From an uncultured Treponema sp. (GTDB taxonomy: Bacteria > Spirochaetota > Spirochaetia > Treponematales > Treponemataceae): a stretch of 7,300 nucleotides of DNA. A model generated the notes under the pieces. It saw nothing but the letters and a program-made list of their open reading frames with translations. It was not told the origin of the DNA and did no database searches. The stretch is taken from the NCBI RefSeq assembly GCF_938029485.1, contig NZ_CALHGC010000208.1, positions 1-7,300 of the forward strand, given 5' to 3'. Shown one piece after another: positions 1-6,903 of the stretch; position 1 is the stretch's first letter, and each line of letters starts with the position of its first letter. The translations under genes were made by a program, and so were the position numbers.

Positions 1-55
1 TTGAGGCAGGTTTCCCGCTTGTATAAAGGAGCAATAGATGCGCTCCCCTCCAGCG

Positions 56-99
56 CTTTTGAAAAGAGACAAAGCATATACACCGTATATTTTCAAAAG
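56..99 (-). repeat. Compact palindromic repeat at the CYTH gene end
   Basis: The ends are a perfect 10-bp inverted repeat, CTTTTGAAAA against TTTTCAAAAG, with an inner 6-bp hairpin ATATAC-acc-GTATAT. Both arms match the arms of the tandem elements at 6605-6976: the 83-99 end is the reverse complement of the CTTTTGAAAATATACGG arm, and the 56-70 end resembles the CTTTTGCAAAGAGAC arm. The middle of the larger element is missing. The copy lies in the opposite orientation to the distal array. The CYTH stop codon (93-95) lies inside it. A small extra hairpin, GCGCT/AGCGC, sits at 40-56. Nothing else is recognisable in 1-55. Confidence 0.7.
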
Positions 100-680
100 G
101 TGTGCAGCAGCTCATTATACGGGCGTATTTCGATAGCCGATTGCGGTATCTCTAAAGCGGCGAGCAGCGTATCGAAAATAATCCGTGCATTGCGGATATG
201 CCGTTCCGAAGCGGCGGTATCGGAGTTTTCGTCAGGGTATAAAACCTCGATTTCTAAAAAATATCCGATCGGTTGTATCGTAGAAAGTTCTGCCGACAGG
301 GAACAGGCATCTTCGAGTATGTCCGCCGGGAATAAGCTTGAGTGCGGAATAAAAACTTTCGTATCCTTTTGTTTTTCAATCGTGAAGATCATACCGAGAC
401 TTTCGAGCATTTCGACAAATACCGGTATAGCCGCTGCAGAAAGCTCAAATTCCAGTTCGCGGTTGGTTTCTATCGTATCGACATAGTGCTTCTGCTTATG
501 CGTTACCCAAACCGTTTCTTTGTCTGCTATCAGTTCCCGCCGTACCCGCACCGTTTTTTCGCCGAGTGCCCAATACAGATCAGTCTTAATGCAGCGGAAC
601 GAAAAATCCGCGATACGGGACAACAGCGCTTCGGTTTTTTCAGGGTGCTCAAGATGAGCCTTTAATTCGATTTCGTGCAT
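93..680 (-). CDS. CYTH-domain protein (class IV adenylate cyclase / triphosphate-binding family)
   Basis: A 195-residue protein that looks like a complete CYTH (CyaB-thiamine triphosphatase) triphosphate tunnel enzyme. The hallmark ExExK motif is at the extreme N-terminus (E3, E5, K7). Further charged strands expected to line the tunnel follow: R45-V-R47-R48, T60-H-K62-Q-K64, E75-L-E77-F-E79, and F141-L-E-I-E145 near the C-terminus. The family binds triphosphates with divalent metal; members are adenylate cyclases, thiamine triphosphatases or inorganic triphosphatases, and the sequence does not decide which. Bacterial class IV cyclases have a similar size. The ATG at 680 places ExExK correctly at the N-terminus, but no clear Shine-Dalgarno precedes it. 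It lies 44 bp after the tRNA-binding protein gene on the same strand, so it is probably co-transcribed. Its last codons and stop fall inside a palindromic repeat, so the C-terminal Phe and stop may come from the repeat. Confidence 0.85.
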   Translation of the reverse strand: MHEIELKAHLEHPEKTEALLSRIADFSFRCIKTDLYWALGEKTVRVRRELIADKETVWVTHKQKHYVDTIETNRELEFELSAAAIPVFVEMLESLGMIFTIEKQKDTKVFIPHSSLFPADILEDACSLSAELSTIQPIGYFLEIEVLYPDENSDTAASERHIRNARIIFDTLLAALEIPQSAIEIRPYNELLHTF

Positions 681-724
681 ATATAATATGTGCCGATATG
701 GAGAGCGGTTTGTTCTTGCGCTTG

Positions 725-1075
725 TTAGGTGATATCGGTGCCTGCGGGTACCGGTGTTTCGGGTTTAAGCAGAACGCAGATAGACGAATCTTCGGATTCC
801 GCACAGAGCAGCATACCTTCGGAAATATGCCCGCGCATTTTAGCCGGTTTGAGGTTAGCAAGTACGATAATTTCTTTGCCTACCAATTCTTCGGCAGTAT
901 AGTAGTCGACTAAGCTGGAAACAATCTGGCGCGGTTTTTCTTCGCCGAGATCAACTTGCAAAATGTAGAGTTTTTCCGCATTTTCAGCTTTCACGCATTC
1001 CAAAACTTTGCCTGCTTTCAGCTGCAGTTTTGCAAAATCATCATAGGTAATTATTCCGGTTGTTTTCTCATCCAT
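725..1075 (-). CDS. tRNA-binding domain protein (EMAP-II / MetRS C-terminal-like OB fold)
   Basis: A 116-residue stand-alone tRNA-binding module, the OB-fold found at the C-terminus of many bacterial methionyl-tRNA synthetases and in EMAP-II, Arc1p and CsaA. Family signatures run in order: ITYDDFAKLQLKAGKV at the start, the KLYILQVDLGEEKPRQIVSS strand, YYTAEELVGKEIIVLANL, then KPAKMRGHISEGMLLCAES. It probably acts in the cytoplasm as a dimer that binds tRNA non-specifically, possibly in trans to a MetRS lacking this appendix; the partner is inferred. The start is ATG at 1075 (MDEKTTG). An upstream in-frame ATG at 1114 overlaps the -35 element and is rejected. A purine stretch (GGGAAG) lies just upstream, but the predicted transcript begins only a few bases before the ATG, so the mRNA may be almost leaderless. 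It is first in an apparent two-gene operon with the CYTH gene and divergent from the helicase. Confidence 0.88.
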   Translation of the reverse strand: MDEKTTGIITYDDFAKLQLKAGKVLECVKAENAEKLYILQVDLGEEKPRQIVSSLVDYYTAEELVGKEIIVLANLKPAKMRGHISEGMLLCAESEDSSICVLLKPETPVPAGTDIT

Positions 1076-1085
1076 AATGCTTCCC

Positions 1086-1114
1086 AGTATATGAGAAAGA
1101 GTTAAAAACTGCAA
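1086..1114 (-). promoter_or_regulatory. Sigma70-type promoter of the tRNA-binding protein / CYTH operon
   Basis: On the minus strand TTGCAG (1114-1109) and TATACT (1091-1086) are separated by exactly 17 bp. A start about 7 nt past the -10 would leave a leader of only about 4-6 nt before the ATG at 1075. No equally good promoter is seen for the divergent helicase gene. Confidence 0.65.
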
Positions 1115-1206
1115 GCGAACGTGATATTCAAAAACGTCCGATGTGTTTGTCCTGAGGGAATAACCGGCTGCTGGTATCTTAGGCTAAAATCCTATAAAAT
1201 TACTCT

Positions 1207-4200
1207 ATGGCACGCAGTAAGTACGGAACAACGCCGTGGGGCGCATGGTTTTTAAGGATGATCGAAAGTTATGACGGCGACGGGAGGGTGTCGCGGGGAA
1301 AAAGTTATGCAAATACCGGTAAGGTAGATTTCCTCGTTATTACCGGAAACAAGGTCGCAGCCCGCGTCGCGGGGCATTATGACCCGTGGTACTATATTTC
1401 GCTCACCTTTCCCCGTATTTCCGAACCGAACCGTAAAAAGTTGGAAAAAATCTTAACGGAGCATCCCGCCGACTTCATCGCATTGGGAAGCGGTACGATG
1501 ACGGAACATCTCGTAACGCTCTTTGAGGCAAAAGATATACGGTTTATTCCCCGCCGCTGGAGCCTTATCGAAAGCGATTGCTCCTGTCCCGACTCCGCCG
1601 CCCTGTGTAAACACATCGCCGCGGTGCTGTATATACTCGCAAAAGAAATCGACCACGATCCGCGGCTCCTCTTTCAGCTTGCGGGAATCGATCTTGCCGA
1701 ACTGCGGGAAAAGTTCAAACCCGCCACACCGGAACAGGCGGGATACGCAGCAAATCCGTCGATGACCGATGCACCGGCAACCGGTAATAACTCCGCTGCA
1801 AATCCGCGGAAGGCACCGCAATCCGGCGCAGGGAAAAACCGCTCCCCGGCAGCCCCCGAATACGAGCATCCGGTACCGCTGTCTCTGCGCCGGTCGGATG
1901 AGCCTGCACAGGACGTACCGGCGGAGCTTCCCCGCTTTCCGCTTGAAGAATCGTTTTTACCGCTGATTTCTGCGCTGCTTCCGCCGTTTGCCCCTTTCTA
2001 TGACGATGATTTGGTTGCCGCCTTTAAAGAACTGTACCATAAACTGATTATCCGTCAAAATAAAGAATTTGACCTGACGCTTGAGCAGCGTATCTCCGCT
2101 TTAATGAGATCCGGTACGGGAAGTGCATCGGCGGCAGCGCTGTGCGGTTCAAGCCGCCTCTTGTATACGCCGGTTCGGGTGGATACGGCAAAGCTGCCGA
2201 AGCGGAAGACAGCCGGTACTCCTTCCTTCCCCTTGCAGAAGGAAGCAACGCTGAAGCTTCTCGTACGGCTTCCGAACGGTACGGAGACGGCGCTATCGCT
2301 TGTGCAAGCGCTTCACCTTCTGCACGGCGTTACCCCCGCGGCGGATTCTCCCGACGGCATGAAGGCTGCATATACGGTATTGACGCTCGGTGAACGGCTC
2401 ATCGCCGAGTCGGCGCTGCTGCCGGCGGTGTTCCTTGATCCGGCAACACAGAAGCTTACGATCTTTTGGAAGCCGCTTACTTCGGCGCAGGCTGTTTCCA
2501 CCGCAATAGACCGCTGCGCCCCTTTTATTACCGAAGCGTTTTTTCCGCAGGTATCGCTTTGGGGTAGGCGGTACTGCGCCGAACTGCTGCTGACGGCTTT
2601 CCTCACCGAATATATGCGCACCACCGATTTTATGCCCGCCGGCATTCGTCGTGCGGAACAAGAAATTGCCTCACTCTTTTTCAGCGGCGGTATCGTCAAT
2701 ACAAAAGCGCCGGGTATGCGGCGGCTTCCGGCCTCGATTACCCGCTGGCTTGCGGCGCTCTGCTACGACAACCATAGTCTCCGCTTCCGCCTCATCTTAG
2801 AGGAAGCAAAACAGTCGGACTTTAAGATTTCCGCCGAGGTTTGCCACAGCGAAGAAACAAACAACCGGTTTATTCCATTTTCCCGCATTGCCGACTATGT
2901 ACGGATTGAAAGCAAAACAGTGGAATTTGCAATCGCGCTTTCCGCGTATCTTCCTAAATTAACGGAGATGATCGGGCAAAAATCGGTGCCGCTGACGCAG
3001 GAAGAAACGGCGGTGTTTTTACGGACGTCGGCGCCGCTTCTTGCCCGTTTCGGGATAGAGGTTGTGCTGCCTAAGACGCTGCAGCGGTCGCTGAAGCCGC
3101 GGGCGGTGTTCCAACTAAAACAAAAAGGCGCCGGCGCCGTACAGTCGTACCTCAGCCTTGACAACCTGATGGACTATGACCGCAGCATTATGCTCGGCGA
3201 TACCGTCATCAGCGCCAAGAAATTCCGCGCATTGATGAAGCAGAGCAGCGGTTTGGTGAAATTCAACGACCGCTACATCCTTGTCGATCCCGAACACACG
3301 GCGCGCCTTCTCGAAACCATGCAGCACGAAAGACCCGATATCAACGAGGTCATACAAGGGACGCTGACCGGAGATACCGTAATGGCGGACGGCGCGCCGT
3401 TTTCTTATTCGCTCTTTCGGGAAACGGATGCCGCGGTACCCCGCACATTGCAGGCGACGCTCCGGCCGTATCAGGAAAAAGGTTTTCAGTGGCTCTATTC
3501 TACCATTAAGAGCGGTTTCGGCTGCCTGTTAGGAGATGATATGGGGCTCGGTAAAACGCTGCAGGTTATCGCCCTCATTCTGAAATTGAAAGAACAAGGT
3601 TTTGAACACAGCGGCATCCTTATCGCGGCTCCGGCCAGTCTTTTACCGAACTGGGAACATGAGCTGCACACCTTTGCTCCGTCGCTGCGCTGCACAATCT
3701 TGCACGGGCAGGGACGGCGGTTTTCCGCAAAGTCGGACATTCATATTACAACGTATCAGACACTCCAGCGCGATGTAAAAAAACTTTCGGAAAAAACCTT
3801 CGACTGTCTTATCATCGACGAAGCGCAGGCGGTAAAAAATACGCAGACTAAAAACGCCCAAGCGCTCAGGCTTTTACAGGCGGTCTCCCGCATCGCGATG
3901 ACCGGTACGCCGGTAGAAAACAGCCTTGAGGATATGCGCGCCTTGTTCGACTTTATCATTCCCGGCTACCTCGGCTCTGCGGAAACATTCCGTAAAAAAT
4001 GGCGGATACCTATCGAGCTGCACGGCGATACGGAAACCGCGGAATCCTTTCAAAAGATTACCGCGCCGTTTTTACTCCGCCGCCTTAAAACCGATCCTGC
4101 CGTTATTTCCGACCTACCGGAAAAAGTGATTACGCCGCAATACTGCCGCCTGACACCGGAACAAACGGCGCTGTACGAAAGCCTTGTCCAAACCCAGCTG

Positions 4201-4851
4201 AAAAACGTATTAAAAGCCGAAGAAGGCATTCAGCGGAGTGCATTGGTGCTGAAGCTGCTGACCGCCTTAAAGCAGGTATGCAACCATCCCCATGTCTACG
4301 ACGAAAGCTTTCAGACCGATACGGCGCTTTCCGGAAAAACCGCCGCGCTGATGCAGCTGCTCGGCGAAATATTGGACGCCGGCGAAAAGACCTTGATTTT
4401 CAGCCAATACACGCAAACGCTCTTTTTACTGCGGAAGCTGATACAAGAGCAATTCGGAGATGAGCCGCTCCTCTTGCATGGTCAGATGCCGCTTACCGCA
4501 CGGAAGGCCGCAGTCGAATCGTTCCAAACCGATCCGGCGCAGCGCATCTTTCTTATTTCGCTCAAGGCAGGCGGCACAGGGTTGAATCTCACCGCTGCAA
4601 GCCGCGTTATCCATTTTGACTTATGGTACAACCCCGCTATAGAGGATCAGGCAACCGACCGCGCATTCCGTATCGGACAGCACCGGACGGTCTTTGTCTC
4701 CCGTTTTATCTGCGCCGGTACCTTTGAAGAAAAAATCGACGAGATGATTCAAAAAAAGCGGCATATCTCACAGATGACGCTGAGCGGCGACGAATCGTGG
4801 ATCGGTAAGATGAGCAATGAAGAACTGGCCGAGTTGTTCGAAACGTCCTAG
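1207..4851 (+). CDS. SWIM zinc-finger SNF2/Rad54-family DEAD/DEAH helicase
   Basis: A 1214-residue double-stranded-DNA translocase of the SNF2 superfamily. The N-terminus carries a SWIM zinc finger, CxCx6CxH (C125, C127, C134, H136), preceded by the RVSRGKSYANTGKV stretch typical of SWIM proteins. A Pro/Ala/Asn-rich linker follows (about 170-235), then a large middle region with a SNF2-associated segment (about 558-640). The motor has LRPYQ (from 752), Walker A GDDMGLGKT (776-784, K783), Walker B DEAQ (871-874) and TGTP (899-902) with ENSLED after it. Lobe 2 has AGGTGLNL (1121-1128) and the DRAFRIGQ arginine-finger motif (1151-1158). All catalytic motifs are intact. ATP-driven DNA translocation or remodelling is the family activity; the cellular role of bacterial SWIM-SNF2 proteins is poorly defined and nothing adjacent specifies it. 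The ATG at 1207 begins right at the conserved N-terminal TPWGAWFLR block, so it is credible despite no Shine-Dalgarno; an AT-rich TATAAAAT lies just upstream (1193-1200). Confidence 0.93.
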   Translation: MARSKYGTTPWGAWFLRMIESYDGDGRVSRGKSYANTGKVDFLVITGNKVAARVAGHYDPWYYISLTFPRISEPNRKKLEKILTEHPADFIALGSGTMTEHLVTLFEAKDIRFIPRRWSLIESDCSCPDSAALCKHIAAVLYILAKEIDHDPRLLFQLAGIDLAELREKFKPATPEQAGYAANPSMTDAPATGNNSAANPRKAPQSGAGKNRSPAAPEYEHPVPLSLRRSDEPAQDVPAELPRFPLEESFLPLISALLPPFAPFYDDDLVAAFKELYHKLIIRQNKEFDLTLEQRISALMRSGTGSASAAALCGSSRLLYTPVRVDTAKLPKRKTAGTPSFPLQKEATLKLLVRLPNGTETALSLVQALHLLHGVTPAADSPDGMKAAYTVLTLGERLIAESALLPAVFLDPATQKLTIFWKPLTSAQAVSTAIDRCAPFITEAFFPQVSLWGRRYCAELLLTAFLTEYMRTTDFMPAGIRRAEQEIASLFFSGGIVNTKAPGMRRLPASITRWLAALCYDNHSLRFRLILEEAKQSDFKISAEVCHSEETNNRFIPFSRIADYVRIESKTVEFAIALSAYLPKLTEMIGQKSVPLTQEETAVFLRTSAPLLARFGIEVVLPKTLQRSLKPRAVFQLKQKGAGAVQSYLSLDNLMDYDRSIMLGDTVISAKKFRALMKQSSGLVKFNDRYILVDPEHTARLLETMQHERPDINEVIQGTLTGDTVMADGAPFSYSLFRETDAAVPRTLQATLRPYQEKGFQWLYSTIKSGFGCLLGDDMGLGKTLQVIALILKLKEQGFEHSGILIAAPASLLPNWEHELHTFAPSLRCTILHGQGRRFSAKSDIHITTYQTLQRDVKKLSEKTFDCLIIDEAQAVKNTQTKNAQALRLLQAVSRIAMTGTPVENSLEDMRALFDFIIPGYLGSAETFRKKWRIPIELHGDTETAESFQKITAPFLLRRLKTDPAVISDLPEKVITPQYCRLTPEQTALYESLVQTQLKNVLKAEEGIQRSALVLKLLTALKQVCNHPHVYDESFQTDTALSGKTAALMQLLGEILDAGEKTLIFSQYTQTLFLLRKLIQEQFGDEPLLLHGQMPLTARKAAVESFQTDPAQRIFLISLKAGGTGLNLTAASRVIHFDLWYNPAIEDQATDRAFRIGQHRTVFVSRFICAGTFEEKIDEMIQKKRHISQMTLSGDESWIGKMSNEELAELFETS

Positions 4852-4940
4852 AGTTTAGGCAGAAAATCCTTGTAGATACCGGGAGTAGAGCTGTCATTTA
4901 ATACGGCACCGATGTTTTATGTCAATTCTTTTCTATTGCC

Positions 4941-4969
4941 TTGACTAAAGCGCTGAAATAAATTAGTAT
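4941..4969 (+). promoter_or_regulatory. Promoter of the tRNA(CAU) gene
   Basis: TTGACT (4941-4946) and TAGTAT (4964-4969) are separated by 17 bp. Transcription would begin about 5 nt before the first base of the tRNA. The tRNA therefore has its own promoter, independent of the helicase gene that ends at 4851. The 89 bp between that stop and this promoter show no convincing terminator hairpin. Confidence 0.7.
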
Positions 4970-4980
4970 AGTGCTTTCTC

Positions 4981-5054
<74 letters not shown>

Positions 5055-5063
5055 TCTTCCCCC

Positions 5064-5867
5064 TCAGTTGGTGCGAAGCCAACGGCATTGACAGTATCCT
5101 GGAATTTTCGTTTGAGCAAGCCGGATAAGAGCTTCTGTTTCCGCTTGAGTATACGGGCGGATAGCGTTCCATGCAGGATCGAGACAGTTTCCCGGCAAAA
5201 AGGGTGCAAAAAACCATGAAGCGTCGGAAGGCAGCAGCTCGGAAATGGCGCACACATCTTCAGCGGTAACGAGAGCCGGTACAAGAACCGTCCGGTACTC
5301 GATCTCTACCGGCCGACAAAACGTTTCCTTTTGCCGTAACATCATCAGCGTCCGTTTAAGTGCAGCTTCCCGGCATTGCGCTGCAGATTGCCGGACTGAT
5401 GAAGCGGCAGCTATCGTCCGGCTCATTCCAAGCTCACCATAACGGGATGGGGCGGTTTTTATATCAACGGCTACCATATCCGGACAAAGCGCTTGATCAT
5501 GCAGCAATGCAGACAACGCATCCGGCAATAAGCCGTTTGTGTCAAGTTTAACCGCAAGCCCTGCCTTTCGTGCCCGTAAGATAAGTTCCGGCAGCACCGG
5601 CGATAACAGCGCTTCGCCTCCGGAAATCACGAAACCTTGCAGTACAGATTTCCGCTTTTCGATATGCTCGTAGACTGCTTCGATCGGTACGTAATCATCG
5701 GCGCCGGGCTGTGAAAACTTACACGCAGGTCCTTCAAAAACCGGAGCACATACGAGCGCCCCGTTATAACAATACGGACAGCGCAGATTGCAGCCGGGCA
5801 GAAAAACCGCCGCAGCGACCCGATGCGGGTAATTTACAAGCGTGGTTTTCTGTAGACCGACATTCAT
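5064..5867 (-). CDS. nrdG: Anaerobic ribonucleotide reductase activase (radical SAM, NrdG-type)
   Basis: A 267-residue radical SAM protein. The [4Fe-4S]-binding CxxxCxxC is C26-N-L-R-C30-P-Y-C33, preceded by the LVNYPHRVAAAVFLPGCNLRCPYC context of NrdG-like activases. SGGE (82-85), KLDTNG and AVDIKTAPSRYG continue the SAM-binding barrel. The family reductively cleaves S-adenosylmethionine and abstracts hydrogen from a glycine of class III ribonucleotide reductase (NrdD). At 267 residues it is longer than the small E. coli NrdG, with insertions near residues 40-60 (including C40 and C49) and a basic stretch in the middle. The ATG at 5867 has AGAGG six bases upstream. It lies 48 bp after a gene encoding a NrdD-type glycyl-radical domain, which supports this substrate over pyruvate formate-lyase. 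The neighbour supplies the only glycyl-radical site in the window. The intergenic region can fold so that this RBS is paired. Confidence 0.85.
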   Translation of the reverse strand: MNVGLQKTTLVNYPHRVAAAVFLPGCNLRCPYCYNGALVCAPVFEGPACKFSQPGADDYVPIEAVYEHIEKRKSVLQGFVISGGEALLSPVLPELILRARKAGLAVKLDTNGLLPDALSALLHDQALCPDMVAVDIKTAPSRYGELGMSRTIAAASSVRQSAAQCREAALKRTLMMLRQKETFCRPVEIEYRTVLVPALVTAEDVCAISELLPSDASWFFAPFLPGNCLDPAWNAIRPYTQAETEALIRLAQTKIPGYCQCRWLRTN

Positions 5868-5871
5868 AGTG

Positions 5872-5901
5872 AACCTCTAAAGACCTCAGTTTTCAGAGGT
5901 T
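5872..5901 (-). promoter_or_regulatory. Hairpin overlapping the nrdG ribosome-binding site
   Basis: On the minus strand AACCTCT (5901-5895) is complementary over 7 bp to AGAGGTT (5878-5872), which contains the nrdG Shine-Dalgarno. The same 5' strand can instead form a 5-bp stem ACCTC/GAGGT (5900-5896 with 5887-5883, 8-nt loop). The two folds exclude each other: one hides the RBS and the other frees it. Regulation is an inference from base pairing only. Confidence 0.35.
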
Positions 5902-5915
5902 TTCCTTAGATTTAT

Positions 5916-6428
5916 TTATGCGATAACCGCTTCGGCCGTATACGGGGGGAAATGACAAGCTTTCAAATCGGCAACGGAATAGGCACGGGAAAGTTCTTTT
6001 TCCGATTCGCTATACATGATAACGGTAGGACAGGAGCGGACACCGTGTTTTGCAGCAGCCTTAATACCTTCTTCGGTATCGGCATCGATATAACGAACCG
6101 CGATACCGATGTTATTGCAGTAATCTTTAACGGGCGGACAATTAGGACAAGTCTTGCGTGTATATACTTCAAAAAACGCAGGATATTGAACCGGCATCAT
6201 CCCCGTATCCGATACGACATTTTGACCGGCATATACGTGTGTCTTAGGATTTTCGCGTTCGAACATTTTTCGCTCCGAAAATTCTTCACGCTTACCCTTA
6301 TTCCAGTTACGGACGGAACGGTAATACCCGACTATACGCGCATATACTTCCGTTGTGGAACCGTGCACATTCTGCAGTTCCGACTGTGCAGCTGCAATAT
6401 CGGCATCGATTGCTTCTCTTGTTCTCAT
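5916..6428 (-). CDS. Stand-alone NrdD glycyl-radical domain fused to a glutaredoxin-like domain
   Basis: A 170-residue, two-part protein. Residues 27-58 match the extreme C-terminus of class III ribonucleotide reductase (NrdD): EVYARIVGYYRS, with G34 the expected glycyl radical, then NWNKGKREEF. Residues 84-160 form a glutaredoxin/NrdH-like fold: FEVYTRKTCPNC with active-site C94-P-N-C97, and C133-P134-T-V-I as the likely cis-proline loop. The ten-stranded catalytic barrel, nucleotide sites, active-site cysteines and the usual zinc CxxC pairs of NrdD are absent; a full NrdD is several hundred residues longer. The start is ATG at 6428, with GGGAG seven bases upstream; an in-frame ATG at 6497 lies in a palindromic leader and is unlikely. 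A promoter and nrdG flank it, so it looks like a designed short gene rather than a broken one. It could be activated by NrdG and work with a NrdD body elsewhere, like GrcA with pyruvate formate-lyase. A degraded remnant is the alternative. Confidence 0.8.
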   Translation of the reverse strand: MRTREAIDADIAAAQSELQNVHGSTTEVYARIVGYYRSVRNWNKGKREEFSERKMFERENPKTHVYAGQNVVSDTGMMPVQYPAFFEVYTRKTCPNCPPVKDYCNNIGIAVRYIDADTEEGIKAAAKHGVRSCPTVIMYSESEKELSRAYSVADLKACHFPPYTAEAVIA

Positions 6429-6475
6429 GGTTTTTCTCCCGCCTTTTGATAGAATGTATGTAGCATCACCCTCTA

Positions 6476-6518
6476 GGGACATCCCCAAAAACCGCAAGTT
6501 TTTGATATCCCCGTTCCC
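6476..6518 (-). repeat. Palindromic leader element upstream of the glycyl-radical gene
   Basis: It is centred on a perfect 7-bp stem CAAAAAC/GTTTTTG (6486-6492 with 6498-6504, 5-nt loop). Two direct ATCCCC hexamers flank this, with GGGAC and GTTCCC at the outer ends. It lies within the predicted 5' leader of the nrd operon. The T run sits inside the stem, so it does not look like an intrinsic terminator. Its CATCCCC border is shared with the hairpin at 7125-7163. Confidence 0.5.
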
Positions 6519-6526
6519 TATATAAG

Positions 6527-6542
6527 TTTATCTATATAGTGT
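6527..6542. promoter_or_regulatory. Putative NrdR box, promoter-distal
   Basis: The 16-mer tttatctatatagtgt matches the right half of the NrdR consensus (ACACWATATWTWGTGT-like) perfectly from its seventh base on, while the left half is degenerate. It lies just downstream of the predicted transcription start. Its start is 42 bp, about four helical turns, from the second box. Assignment is by eye. Confidence 0.4.
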
Positions 6543-6559
6543 TAATAATGCTCATATTT

Positions 6560-6592
6560 ATTATAATAACACTAGATGTGGTGGTATGTCAA
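6560..6592 (-). promoter_or_regulatory. Promoter of the nrd accessory operon
   Basis: On the minus strand a perfect -35 TTGACA (6592-6587) is followed by overlapping -10 candidates: TATTAT (6568-6563, 18-bp spacer) and TATAAT (6565-6560, 21-bp spacer). The 18-bp version is preferred. The leader to the ATG at 6428 would be about 125 nt. The upstream edge of the palindromic array begins only 13 bp beyond the -35. Confidence 0.6.
6569..6584. promoter_or_regulatory. Putative NrdR box between -35 and -10
   Basis: The 16-mer acactagatgtggtgg keeps the ACAC at one end and GTG near the other, with an A/T-centred middle, as in NrdR boxes. It occupies the promoter spacer, a position that suits repression by blocking RNA polymerase. 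NrdR is the known regulator of ribonucleotide reductase operons and binds paired boxes. Whether this genome encodes NrdR is not visible here. Confidence 0.45.
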
Positions 6593-6604
6593 GCAACCTC
6601 ACCC

Positions 6605-6726
6605 CTTTTGAAATAAACGGCACATCTGCGTTGTCGCTACGCCAAAATAAATGCTCAACGTACAGCAAGTACGTCTCCGCTTTATTTTTGCTCGCGCCTT
6701 GTATCTGCACCGTCTCTTTGCAAAAG
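6605..6726 (+). repeat. Palindromic element, copy A (tandem 150-bp array)
   Basis: The left arm CTTTTGAAATAAACGGCAC (from 6605) and the right arm ending TCTCTTTGCAAAAG (6713-6726) are imperfect inverted repeats. Between them lie TCTGCGTTGTCGC and a nested core: AAAATAAA/TTTATTTT (6644-6651, 6681-6688) enclosing ACGTAC-agcaa-GTACGT (6658-6674). No transposase or coding gene is present. It resembles a MITE or REP-type palindrome. The following spacer carries a terminator-like hairpin. Confidence 0.75.
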
Positions 6727-6744
6727 CTTACGGAAGCTTTTTTT
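6722..6744 (+). terminator. Terminator-like hairpin with T tract inside the repeat
   Basis: AAAAGCTT (6722-6729), loop ACGG, AAGCTTTT (6734-6741), with seven consecutive T residues at 6738-6744. This is the form of an intrinsic terminator on the plus strand. Copy B keeps CTT-ACGG-AAG and an eight-T run (6888-6895) but has lost much of the stem. No gene in the window is upstream on this strand within reach, so it may simply be part of the repeat. Confidence 0.4.
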
Positions 6745-6754
6745 CGAAAGCGCC

Positions 6755-6877
6755 CTTTTGCAAATATACGGCATATCTGCGTTGTCGCTTAACAAAAAAC
6801 AGTCCTTGACGTATCAAAGATACGACTGCGGGTGTTTTTTGTACGCTCCTAGCATCTATACCGTCTCTTTGCAAAAG
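6755..6877 (+). repeat. Palindromic element, copy B (tandem 150-bp array)
   Basis: Its left arm begins 150 bp after that of copy A (CTTTTGCAAATATACGGC, then the same TCTGCGTTGTCGC). A 28-bp block at 6860-6887 is identical to 6709-6736 of copy A. The core is unrelated to copy A's in sequence but has the same form: ACAAAAAACA/TGTTTTTTGT (6792-6801, 6833-6842) enclosing CGTATC-aaa-GATACG (6810-6824). Confidence 0.75.
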
Positions 6878-6903
6878 CTTACGGAAGTTTTTTTTGAAAG
6901 CGT

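Noticed and set aside
1..486. Plus-strand 161-codon open frame at the window edge
   Set aside because: It is antisense to the CYTH gene, with Ser/Ile-rich composition typical of a shadow frame and no recognisable domain.
1207..4851. The SNF2 helicase as part of an anti-phage system (for example DISARM-like)
   Set aside because: No methyltransferase, nuclease or other defence partner lies beside it. The neighbours are a tRNA gene and housekeeping-type genes.
5952..6449. Plus-strand open frame of 165 codons
   Set aside because: It lies entirely antisense to the glycyl-radical/redoxin gene, which has clear domain motifs, RBS and promoter. The antisense product matches nothing recognisable.
6429..6497. 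N-terminal extension of the glycyl-radical protein to an upstream ATG at 6497
   Set aside because: The extension reads through a palindromic leader and the RBS. The ATG at 6428 has GGGAG at ideal spacing.
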